A DNA stretch of 64,000 nucleotides, from NCBI RefSeq assembly GCF_000350225.1, contig NW_005179149.1:62001-126000 (forward strand), written 5' to 3'. The translations under genes and the position numbers were made by a program. This DNA is from Chondrus crispus. Lineage: Eukaryota > Rhodophyta > Florideophyceae > Gigartinales > Gigartinaceae. Position 1 is the stretch's first letter; the number at the start of each line of letters is the position of its first letter. Below the pieces are notes generated by a model, which was given only the letters and a program-made list of their open reading frames with translations, was not told the origin of the DNA and ran no database searches. Positions 1 to 9,567 of this stretch are shown here, piece after piece.

Positions 1-2
1 CC

Positions 3-895
3 GAAAGAGTCCTCGCAGCTGAACGCCGCATGAGCCATAGGCTTAGCCATGACCTTTGGTATGAAGACCCTATCGCATGCACCTACAACCCCCTGGTGTA
101 TGCCAGTGAAGCGCATGAATGGTCAGTAAGAGCGAAACCCGAACCTAAAAATCATTCTGTCCACGTCCTTCTGCTTACGTTGGTGAGCACCCGCAATAGT
201 CTCTAACATCCTCCTGATTCATTGACCATCCTCACAGGTACACAAAAAAGTTTGCCAACTCACGGAAGGAAATCTTGCTTGTCGGTTTGAACCCAGAGCC
301 CCTTGGTATGGGACAGACTGGAATACCCTTTGGAGACATATCCGTTGTGCGCGACTGGATGGGTTTACCAGAAACTGTCAGCATAAAAAAGCCAGAAAAT
401 GAACATCCGAAGCGCCCTGTGACAGGGTTAGAAGAGCCTCTCACGGATACAAGCGGTCATCGACTCTGGAATGAGTGGGCGAGGGCCACACACGGCGAGA
501 ATCCAGAAGCTTTTTTCGAACGCTTCTTTGTTTATACATACTGCCCACTGATGTTTCTGCGCAAATCCGGAAAGCTTATCTCACCAAATATGATCCATCC
601 ATATGAGCGCCTCAAAGTCAGTGAGATATGCGACGAGGCGTTGCGCGCAGTCGTGGCGGCATTACGCCCTAGGATGGTCGTAGGCATAGGAGGATGGCCA
701 ATGGAGAGGTCTCGATTTGCGCTCAAGGATTTTGTCAAGAAGGGCATGGTGATTGGCTCGCTTATGCATCCTAATCCTTCCTCATCTCTTGCAAACCCGG
801 GATGGGCGGAAAAGACAAAGAAAAGGGTCCAAGAACTTATTGCCGAGATGATGGCGACGGAAGATGTGTGGGTCAAGTTGAACACACGGCCATGA
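3..895 (+). CDS. SMUG1: SMUG1-type uracil-DNA glycosylase (5' partial, two exons)
   Basis: Base-excision repair enzyme of the family-3 uracil-DNA glycosylases, which remove uracil and related oxidised pyrimidines from DNA in the nucleus. Exons 3-121 and 238-895 join to 258 codons plus stop; the start lies before the window. The join restores continuous similarity to animal SMUG1: the YNPLVYA segment, then the first active-site motif GLNPEPLGMGQTG with its catalytic Asn, then GDISVVRDW, EHPKRPVTGLE, and near the C-terminus the second motif LMHPNPS with the catalytic His. The length beyond the missing N-terminus matches the roughly 270-residue animal enzyme. No frameshift or internal stop is seen, so it is probably functional. 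The next 900 bases hold no gene. The family assignment is secure from the motifs; activity is inferred. Confidence 0.92.
122..237 (+). other. Spliceosomal intron in the SMUG1-type gene
   Basis: This 116-base interval starts GTCAGT and ends CACAG. Removing it after the first two bases of a Trp codon keeps the frame and gives an ungapped alignment to animal SMUG1 across the junction. An alternative donor GTAAG four bases downstream breaks the frame. Confidence 0.85.
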
Positions 896-1827
896 TGTCA
901 ACTTGAACGACCTGACCAAACTCTGCGATGTTTCGGTAAGTTGAATGAGCGGCCCTGAGGTCTAATTAACGGATTGACCAAACCGCACCACTTAGCTGTG
1001 GCGAGGGAGGTAGCAGTACTCGCTCGGGAAAAAGAGTGCGGGATTAACTGAAGAGGTTGCTCACTTCGCAACGGCCGTCTCTTGCTATGAAACCCTGCTT
1101 GACTTTTCACCCTGCGCACCTGCGTTTACCGGCAACATATGCGGACGATTCACTGCTTTGTTTCATGTTTCAAGCAGTCACGACACACAGAAGCGCAGTG
1201 AAAACTAGTGGACCGTCTTCGTTGCCGACGTCGTGAGGGTAATGAACCAGAAGGCGAACCAGACTGATGATCGAAGCTGGGATGGCCTTCAACACTTTGA
1301 TTGATTCCCGGCATGACAAAAGGAGAGCTCGTTTCAAATTTGCGCTGGATTTACATTTGACGTAAACGCAATGAACGACAACGCTATTTCCTTCAATATC
1401 CTTGAATTCAGTGCGAGTTCTCTCTAAGTGCTAGAATTTTAAAGCAGGTCCATCCAGTAAAACTTGTTCTGACGCACTATCAGCGAGTAAAGATTCACGC
1501 TATTGCCTTTCTGACCGGGGTCCGTACTCAAATGAGGACTGCCCTTTTTTGCAAATATATATACATATCACGTAATTCGCGACTCAACGGGCCGTTCTAG
1601 TGTCTATCGGACCGTTAGTCCTCATATGAGGACAAATGTTATTTTATTTTTTCTAGACAACACAACTCACGATTTCACTTACGTTTTTTTTTAAACCAGA
1701 AGGCCATCACCACAGATAAAGCATTCGCTTGTCGATTCTAGTGAAAGCCAACTCGTTGATGCACATGAAGGTGTTCAAAAGAAAAAAATCGGCTTAGAGG
1801 AAGCATTTTTCTTAAGCTAATCTTATA
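896..1827. other. Intergenic, no gene recognised
   Basis: AT-rich spacer without a supported reading frame. It holds one copy of the palindrome GTCCTCATATGAGGAC at 1618-1633, beside a TGTCTA motif resembling the end of the MITE described at 1929-2440, so a decayed end of that family may lie here. Confidence 0.5.
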
Positions 1828-1928
1828 CAGGGGGGTCGCGATATAGTGCCATCTTTGTTAGTGCCAGCTCCGATATAGTGCTACCCTTCTAGGGGTGGCA
1901 CGAATTTTGAGCCAAAAACGAAGGGTCT

Positions 1929-2440
1929 CCAGTGTCTAGGTGACAAATGACCTCATATGAGGCCATTTGACCTCATATGAGGTCACTTTTCAACTTATTT
2001 TTCTCGACTTGTGCTAGCTCAACAAGATGGAAAAAAGATACTCTCGACACGGCAGTTGACTTCTGCGTTGTGGAAGGGTGGAGTTTGGTGAGATCTGCAC
2101 GTCTTCTCCAGCCATTTTTAAAATGCCCAAAAAGGAGCCTTTTTTGACCAACCTCAAAACGTTTTATGTTGATATCTTCGAAACCAAAACGCCTGTTTAA
2201 AAAGTCAACTCATCATTGATAGTTCATTAGATTCTTAGTCTCTCTGTGCATTGACAACCGCCATCCCAATGTTTTGCAAGATGTTATTGCCGAGCGCGTA
2301 TACGTTAAAGAAATGGTGTCCAAACTGAATGTTTTAAAGTTTCGATTTAATTTATATATTTTTGCAAAAAAAAAGCTGGCCTCATATGAGGCCATGACTG
2401 ACCTCATATGAGGTCAAATTGCTTGTCGTCTAGACACCAG
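1929..2440 (+). mobile_element. MITE family X, copy A, with palindromic termini
   Basis: About 512 bases, no coding capacity. The left terminus reads CAGTGTCTAGGTGAC and the right terminus, reversed, reads TGGTGTCTAGACGAC; both lead into CCTCATATGAGG palindromes (1951-1962, 1968-1985, 2380-2391, 2399-2416). It lies inside the pogo-derived element. Bases 1931-2150 match 3148-3355, and later parts match 6345-6415 and 6893-6947. I cannot assign a superfamily. Confidence 0.6.
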
Positions 2441-2453
2441 AGAGGCAAGGCAG

Positions 2454-2663
2454 TTGGATGGACGTACTGCCCGAGAGCCGCTGCCGCCGCGGAAAGATAT
2501 TATGCAGTTGCTTACTAGAATAGAGACTATGACGGAAAAAGGCAGGGTCGATGATGCAATTGGACATCTGCAAAAGTGTAGGCTGGCATTTATGGCTGCG
2601 AAAAAGGAGGGAGTCAATGCGACGGCTCGGCAGCTACTAGTAATAACAGAAATGCTTGATTAG
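2454..2663 (+). pseudogene. pogo-type transposase, C-terminal tail remnant
   Basis: A short open frame whose end, with the residues DAIGHLQKCRLAFMAAKKE, resembles the tail of the pogo transposase at 47763-49379 (SEASMYLRKAKKAFTAARE) and a similar tail at 5942-6142. The catalytic and DNA-binding domains are absent. It is what remains of the gene after internal deletion of the element between the inverted repeats at 1828 and about 2847. Confidence 0.5.
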
Positions 2664-2854
2664 ACTCGAGTCTGTAGTGAAGATGCAAAGTATGAGTGAT
2701 GGCGTCCTGCGAGCGGTCTTTCTGAGCAGTGATGCGCAAGGGAGTGGCTGCAAAAAAGCCGTAAATCTCATTATCCTACAGTGCCTGGTTCGATATAGTG
2801 CCGTTTTCGGCCTACTGACACAGGGTAGCACTATATCGCGACCCCCCGCCCCCG

Positions 2855-2954
2855 NNNNNNNNNNNNNNNNNNNNNNNNNNNNNNNNNNNNNNNNNNNNNN
2901 NNNNNNNNNNNNNNNNNNNNNNNNNNNNNNNNNNNNNNNNNNNNNNNNNNNNNN
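2855..2954. other. Scaffold gap (100 N)
   Basis: Exactly 100 N, flanked on both sides by runs of C. The round size indicates an unsized gap at a homopolymer. Confidence 0.97.
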
Positions 2955-3593
2955 CCCCCCCCCCCCCCCCCAGTAGCATAGACAGTTTCTAACATTGCGT
3001 TGAGGGCTTTCTATTCGGTTCGAACTTCAGAAAATTTTAAATCTAGTCAATCTACCAGAGAAAATTGAAACCGTGCTCACCAAAGGTTGAAAAGAAATAA
3101 AATTCGCCCAATTTGTATGTTATGATAATGCTTGGTCGAATAGACACTAGTGTCTGGGTGACAAATGACCTCATATGAGGTCACTTTTCAACTTATTTTT
3201 TCTCGACTAGCGCTAGCTCAACAAGATGGAAAAAGATACTCCCGCCACCGCAGTTGACTTCTGCGTTCCGAAAGGGTGGAGTTTGGTGAGATCTGCGCGT
3301 ATTTTCCAGTCATTTTTAAAATGCCCAAAAAAGGAGCCATTTTGACCAACTTCAAAAAGTGTTACAGTCAACCACACCGAGTAGTGCACCCCCTTCCAAG
3401 GTTCCAACAACATGCAATAATCGCATCTTGCACTAATGAATGGGGTCACACAAAATACTCGTTTACAAGCATCTGGCGCCTCTCGGAACGACTCTGCTCA
3501 GCGTGTGCAGTTGGCAACTCGCAGGAGTCTCATTTTATTCACTGGATACGTCGGCGGATGCTACCACAAACTACGGATTTTTCAAGACACGAG

Positions 3594-5972
3594 TCAAACT
3601 TCAATTGGGTGTTCGATGGCCGTGGCGTGAAGTGGCATACGGCAGAGGATGGCTGTAGCGACAGTGGACCATATTGCGTAACTGATTCGTTGATGCAGGT
3701 GTAGCTTCGTCGTACTGTAGGCACAGTGGCTTCGGGCGGCGATGTTGCGTGCTAGAGCGTTGATTACGTCGATCGATCGGGCGGATGCAGCGCTTAGGGT
3801 GTCAAAGGCGAGGGGCAGAAAGTGCCGGCCCAGGACAGGTATCGTGGCGTCTGCTGGGAGGTGAAGCACGTTGCGGAGTGTACGGTTTATGCCTCGTTGT
3901 TTATCTGAGTCTCCCTCTTCGGCAGCGGCGGCGGGACGATGTGCGGCTATACGTATGATATTTTTGGTGTATGGGCTGCGCACAGTGACATCATAGGCAG
4001 TCGGTTTGTCTGGAGGCATGCCAGGGGCGGGGAGGTCCCGGCTGCAAAAGAATGTCGGCACGTCGATGATCGGTGTGTGGGATCAAGATGGGGACTTCCA
4101 ATTTACACCGGAATCCATCCGCTCGAAACGCGTGTCGGGAGAGCTTATTTCGGAGCGTGTTGTGGCGGTGAGTGACATCGAAACCCGAGCTGCAGTGGGT
4201 GGCGTGGTCTCCGCGGCTGTCCATCTGTCGTGAGCAGTGGGAGCATATAAACGGGGTGATAGAGTCGGGGTAAACGGGAACGTCGAGATGTCTGCGAAGC
4301 ATTATTGGCCATTGTGAAGAATGGTCACGGGTCGAAAGAGAGGGATGGGCTGTGAGGAATGCAGAAGCCCCAAGAGCAAGAAGAGAATCGTATCTGACGC
4401 GGCGTCGGACGGACATGGTGATGTGATCGGAAGGGTTTGGGTGAGCGGCCCACGAGTGCTGTTCCCAGTATTTTCTTGAAGCTGCAGCGTGTACAACCTC
4501 AAATAAAAAGTGGTGAGTGCTATCAGGTTATTGTGCCAGAGATTCGGGTTCATATGCACCAAGGTTGAAATTCGTGTTGGGAGACTGTATGCATGAAAAT
4601 TCAGGGGGACGTGCATACGGGGGGAGGTTCTGCATAAGAACGCAGAGAGTCGAGCGGGCCAGGAAGCGGTAGTTCGACTCAGAAAGGCCATGTGGGCCTT
4701 TCATGCGTTTGGGGTGCTGCGGCGATAAGGCTGGCAGCGTATGAAGCATGGAGCAGAGGGGTTGTAGCCGTGAAGCCGTGACTGCCATAGCGAAAAGGAA
4801 TCTGCACTTGGTAGCTGACCGCGGGCGACATGGTAATGCTATTAATTCGGGAGTAGGCTTTGAGCTGATCCTCGTCAAATTTTAGGGCATGTAGTATCGA
4901 TTGTTGCGGTGATGTCAGCGGAAAAAGATGATAGATCTTACAAGCAGAGGCGGAGACTCGGTTCATGTGAAATTTGATGCGGGCGTCCGGTATATCGTTG
5001 AGATATTCAAGAATAATTGCGCATGAGTCAAGTTTTTTTCGCAATTTGGTTATCGACAAATTGTGTTGTGCCAATTGGTATGCCAAGGAGATCGAGTCCC
5101 ATTGAGGATATGTTTCCGAGAGGTAGGAGTGTGTGGAGTTCTGCCATGGTTGCTTCGTTTGCGGAGGGCACATAAGCACGTGTCTTAGAGAGGTTAATGT
5201 AGAACTGGTGTTCGGGACCCTTGGTCTGCAGCAACTGTAGTGCCTGTTTTACTTCAGCTAATGGTCCAGCAAGTGTGCCATCATCGGCATAGTACACGTG
5301 GAGGGCGAGGTCACATTCCGCTTCAAGGTTTCTAAACAGCTTGTGGACAGATAATGAGAATAGCAGCATGCTTGCGGGGTCGTCTTGTTGGGCGCCTTCG
5401 GAGCTTAGCAAAATTATTGATGGCGAGGCGGGGATGACGAGAGGGGGTGTCGAGGAGGCGTATATGCGATTGAAGAAACGAGCGAGTGAGGGGGCGCGAT
5501 CCGGGAGAACATCGAAGAAACACTGTCGAGAGCATCTGCTAAATGCGTTGCTTACATCAACAGAGACAAGTACGTAATCTGTATGCTGATTGTATCGGTT
5601 TGTGATCATCCTAGCATCGTGTACGATTGCGTCCGTGCCGGCTGGTATACTGTTGGCCTTTTGCAGTGGTTGGAAGTATTCTCTTGAGTCCTCTAGTGCG
5701 GCGGGGAGCAGGGTCTTCATGACCAGACGCCTGATTACTTGACCTATCGCAATGGGGCGTATTTTGCCTTGGCGGGGATTGAGTGGCAGAAAGGGTAGCG
5801 GCCGGGAGGAGGGGAGTGATGCATCTGGAATGTAGCCCCCACTCAAGCGACGGGCTAGGCGGGTAAGGGCCGAGAGTCCTGTGACCCTGGCTTGTGGAGA
5901 GATGGGGCTTGTGACCAGGAGGTGCAATAAGCGGGGGGTAGCAACTCGCGCTTTGCACGGTGCAAATGACAA
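3594..5972 (-). pseudogene. LINE reverse transcriptase with C-terminal nuclease-like domain, 5'-truncated
   Basis: Non-LTR retrotransposon remnant read right to left. At 5028-5972 the reverse transcriptase palm is clear: RPIAIGQVIRR, DVSNAFSRCSR, GAQQDDP and the catalytic YYADDGT. The frame then shifts at about 5170, 4870 and 4060. Downstream come a Cys/His cluster (CSHCSRQMDSRGDHATHC, about 4240) and then RRADILL, YDVTVRSP and AAEEGDSDK, which fit the D, D-x-T and E-x-x-K pattern of PD-(D/E)XK restriction-like nucleases. The N-terminal part is missing and the 5' end abuts a pogo transposase tail, which is typical of 5'-truncated insertion. Frameshifts make it inactive. The LINE assignment is firm; the nuclease domain is an inference from motif order. 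Confidence 0.75.
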
Positions 5973-6142
5973 ACTGCATCCTCAATACCCGAATTGTTCA
6001 CCATTTCCTCCACTCCCGTAAAGCAGGCAATTTCTTCCTCAAAACCTGGAATAACACACTCATTTGATTCTATCCGTTTGGTTCCATCTGCACTCGTCTT
6101 TTCATGCTGTGTTGTGGTTGTGTCGGTGCCCTTGCGTGTCAC
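5942..6142 (-). pseudogene. pogo-type transposase tail fragment
   Basis: An open frame ending in VEEMVNNSGIEDAVCHLHRAK, which resembles the C-terminal tail of the pogo transposases at 2454-2663 and 47763-49379. Only about 200 bases separate it from the right terminus of its element, so the catalytic domain is deleted. It directly abuts the 5' end of the LINE. Confidence 0.45.
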
Positions 6143-6415
6143 TGGAGTAAGACGGAGAGAATCTGTCGGGTCTGTTGGAAAGGATGATCCGTTTACTGTT
6201 GGGCATCTTCGTGGCCGCGTCCCCGTCTAGGACAGGTGTCTAACAGCAATGCAAAGTATGATAACCTGTGTTCACCGAAAACCCCCTGCATTACTCACTC
6301 GTGGAATTACTCAATTCGGCACTATTGGGCGAGTCCTCTCTGTATGTTAATATTTTCGAAACCAAAACGCCTGTTTGAAAGTCAACTGATCATTGAAATT
6401 TCAATAGACTCTGTC

Positions 6416-6892
6416 GGAAAATCTCTATAACAAGGTTGTTCCTTTCGAGTCAGGCGTGATCCTGAGACAGGTTCACAGGAGCCTGAGCCATTCCTGGAGC
6501 GGAAAGCGAATCGGGTGAAGACGTAGTTATAGAGTCCGCACAGGAGGGCTCCGCCAATGTAGCAATAAAGCTTCAGTTGTTTTTTCTTGATCATCTTACA
6601 GAGAAAGGAATGTAGAGAGCTTCCAGGAGAAGCCCGTAGCCTAGTTCGTAGAGTTCGCACTGTCTTGTCTCTCTGCTGACAACGGAACTTCGCGTCTGCT
6701 TGCACTAACGCTCTAACTAAGAACCCACATCCCTTGGTCTCGTTTGACTCTTCCCCTCTTATTACCACGACCCTTCCTTCTCCCCTTTGCTTCTTGATTC
6801 AATCCGATGGGAAATAAAAGATCACTAAGTTTGGGACTTCTGTAATTCTGTATCATCTTACAGCGCACCAGCGAGCGTGTCCCGTCTGACAG
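6416..6892. mobile_element. Unidentified insertion in MITE copy B
   Basis: These bases interrupt a match to MITE copy A (2230-2235). The edges read AGACT-CTGTCGG and GTCTGAC-AGATT, suggesting an imperfect 5-base target duplication. A frame at 6382-6768 on the minus strand is open but resembles nothing I know. Confidence 0.35.
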
Positions 6893-6947
6893 ATTATAAG
6901 TCTCTCTGTGCAGTGACAACCGCCATTCAAATGTTTTGCAAGATGTT

Positions 6948-7142
6948 AGAGTATCTCTACTGCTGGGGTCTATTTTCCTATTTTACCCTCCAGGTGTGGC
7001 AATATGATTAGACAACTCCATTCGTCCATTCGTGAATAGACCTGGGGTAAATAGAGAATGAGCTCGACCCGACCGCGTAGAAAATAGACAACGCTTGACG
7101 ATCGGCAGAATTAGGTCTTTGCGAAGCATAATGTTGCCAGAC
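6948..7142. other. Junction region, nothing recognised
   Basis: MITE copy B stops here and the Harbinger transposase begins. The motif TCTATTTTCC and its near complements recur in this interval and may be a decayed transposon terminus. Confidence 0.3.
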
Positions 7143-9567
7143 GGTGAGTCAAGCAACGATGAAAACCTGTCCTATCTTATCGCAGCTGGTATACTTCCTG
7201 GTCTTGCCGCTCAATGAACCACATATCCTGCAGGTACCAGCGCTGGCAAAAGACCGAACACTACTCGAGATTTCGACGGAGCTATGGACCGCCTCCTCAC
7301 ATACTACTATGGGGTGACATCCCGTTACTGCACCAAAGACTTTTAGAGACGTTTCCGCATGTATCACCGACTGTTTCAGCGCGTCTTCTAAGCGGTCAGT
7401 GGGGAGGATCTTTTGTGCGCCGAACAAATGCTGTCCACAAGCCCCTAATACATCCCTTGCAGCGCGCTGTCGTCGCTTTTCGCATGTTGTGTTACGGATC
7501 GGCGGCGGACTCCCTCGACGAGTATCTACAGATGGGTGAGGATGCTATACTGGCGTCCCTGAAGGCGTTTTGTGAGGCGGTAGCCACGAAGTGTGGTTCT
7601 GAGTATCTCTGGCCGCCTCCAGAAGAAGATCTTGTGGTGCAATGTGCCTGTCAGGCCGGAACCAAGGTCCAACGGTCCAGCGACAACACAACCAACAAAC
7701 AACAACCAACAAGAGTTGCCGACGGCACAGCCCTACGGAGTGTCCGATTCTCCTTTTCCCTTTAAGTGGGTCTGCGGCCCACAGTAGCTCAAGTCCCTGA
7801 TAGGGGGGGGGCAAAAGGAAGAGGCCCGCCCTGGGACGAATGGTGGTAGAGTCTTGTACAGGCAGTCGCTCGGCGAGTTCGGGGCCGTAATTAGGAAGCC
7901 GGGCCCGATGGGTCGTAAATCCAATGCTCGCGGAGCACCTGTTACACCTTATACCCTTGATAAGGTCTTCGACGGGGGCGTCGCAACGCAGCCCGTCGGG
8001 AATTAGCAAACACGTAGCAGCGCTACACCTCCGTACTGCCCGATGGCAAAGTACCGACACCGGAACGGTCGCAACCTGTATCCGATGGAACCAACACTGT
8101 CTGGTATACACTACAGGACCTCCGAGGGAAACGTCGTTGCAACAGCCTCCGTCGGTGAACGTAAACAAGTAGCAGCGCTACACCCACATGTCGCCCGATG
8201 GCCAAGACACCTACACCGGTCCGGTCGCAACCAAAGCCGATGGCACCAACAACAAACAAAAGAACCAACACAAGAGCCCGATGACTCCAGTCGTCACAAT
8301 GCGGATCGCAATCAGGCACTGTGGGACCAACACAAGATAAGGGAATAGAAATAGAGATAGAAATAGAAAAGGATAGTTGAAATAAAGGAAAAGGAAAAGG
8401 GAACCCCCGAGCGCAAAGGATAACGTAATCTGTGGTAAAAGGGAGCGTCTTGGGAAAGACGGACTTCGACCAAGGCGATATTCAACTCTGGCAACTCGGG
8501 ATACCTTTACTGACTTGGTGGTCAGAGGGCTAAGGTATATATCGCCCCGCCGGAGCCACTACAGTAGCTCGCGGCGCTAGATCCTAAATCTAATCTAGTG
8601 TCAGCAAAATTAATGCCAACTAATTAACTAAATAAAATAAAATAATTAAAAATTAAAACTGTGCAGTTATTCACACGTGTGTCCCCCACCCCGGACTACT
8701 TTTCATATCCAAATATTTTCCTTTCTTTTCACCCCCCTTTTCAGGTGCGTATTGCACTACAGATCTGCGCAGAATACTATCCATAAACGCATCTAGAGGC
8801 TTCCCAGGATGCATTGGGAGTGGAATAACGGTCCCATGGCTTGGTCGGGACAGTTGAAAGGCAAGGAGAAGACACGTACTGTGGTTCTAGATTCGATTTG
8901 CGACAGGGAGCTCTGGATATGGCACATGGTCTTTGGCAGCCCCGGATCGCTCAATGATATATACATTATGGATCATTCTCCGACTATGAATAACATTATT
9001 GCTGGTAACTTCCCCCTTCGATTCCCATACAAGTTGAATGGTGTTCAGAGAACGATGCTGTATTATCTTGCCGATAGCATATATCCGAGCTGGGCCATAT
9101 TCGCGAAAACCATCCGATAAGGGTCAACTGCAAAGGAAAAAGCATATGCCAGTGCGCAAGAAGCTGTGCGAAAGGATATTGAGAGAGCCTTTGGCGTTTC
9201 GATTGCCCGTTTCCAAATCCTACAGCGCCTTTGCCGTCTCTGGTATCAGAAGGACATCTGAAACGTCATGAAAACATGCATCATACTCCACAATATGATC
9301 GTAGAGGAGCGCCGCGACCATTACGAAAGCGACATGGCCACTTTACAGCAGTTCTATGAGGCTCGTGCAATGTTTGCACATGGAGAGGTCTTTCAGTGGG
9401 AGACGTTCTCTGCAACGCTGTCGCTATTTAGCTTTAATTTGCCACATGGTATGTGGGCAAACATGGTTGCGTCCCGCGAGAGCCACGTCACCAGTGTGGT
9501 GGATCATTTTACGTTGAAGAGGGATTTGATAGAACACGTATGGAAACGTCACAGAAACGAAGAGTAA
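7143..9567 (+). pseudogene. PIF/Harbinger transposase 1, interrupted and decayed
   Basis: A DDE_Tnp_4-type transposase broken into pieces. Bases 7143-7632 encode the N-terminal half, with the typical FRMYHRLF, LCYGSAADSLDEYLQMGE and EYLWPPPEED segments after small frameshifts. An LTR-like insertion occupies 7633-8761 with the duplicate GATCT on both sides. Bases 8762-9567 continue with GFPGCIG, MHWEWNNGPMAW, DLWIWHMVFGSPGSLND and YYLADSIYPSWAIF, then, after a frameshift, the ERAFG-like region and TCIILHNMIVEE. The stretch that should hold the first catalytic Asp is missing between two copies of ATGCATTGGGAG-like sequence. Inactive. Terminal repeats of this element were not found. Confidence 0.82.
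7633..8761 (+). mobile_element. LTR4 solo LTR (or TG..CA element), copy 1
   Basis: 1129 bases starting TGTGGTGCAAT and ending ATTGCACTACA, flanked by perfect 5-base duplicates GATCT (7628-7632 and 8762-8766). TG..CA ends plus a 5-base duplication fit a solo LTR. A TATA-like GGTATATATC lies about 230 bases before the end. Internal direct repeats around TAGCAGCGCTACA occur. Short open frames inside are not conserved between the four copies and are not called. Confidence 0.65.

Larger units (their letters stand above)
1828..2850 (+). mobile_element. Internally deleted pogo-type DNA transposon
   Basis: The left end is TA followed by CAGGGGGGTCGCGATATAGTGC. The right side shows the reverse complement, GCACTATATCGCGACCCCCC, at about 2827-2847, where it runs into a scaffold gap. 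These inverted repeats match the ends of the transposase-bearing pogo element at 47382-50128. The only coding remnant is a transposase tail at 2454-2663. A MITE at 1929-2440 is inserted inside. The exact right end and its TA duplicate are hidden by the gap. Confidence 0.65.
3365..6342 (-). mobile_element. pogo-type DNA transposon, decayed, carrying a LINE
   Basis: The element lies between TA at 3363-3364 and TA at 6343-6344, at the point where MITE copy B is interrupted relative to copy A. The left end CAGTCAACCACACCGAGTAG and the reversed right end CAGAGAGGACTCGCCCAATAG both lead into TAGTGC, like the other pogo ends in this window. Its own coding remnant is the transposase tail at 5942-6142; most of the interior is a 5'-truncated LINE. 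Confidence 0.6.
3147..6947 (+). repeat. MITE family X, copy B, split by two insertions
   Basis: Three collinear blocks, 3147-3362, 6345-6415 and 6893-6947, match consecutive parts of MITE copy A (1929-2290). The first break is a pogo element (3365-6342) flanked by TA. The second is an unidentified segment of about 477 bases (6416-6892). The palindrome TGACCTCATATGAGGTCA is at 3166-3183. The right third of the element is missing. Confidence 0.6.
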
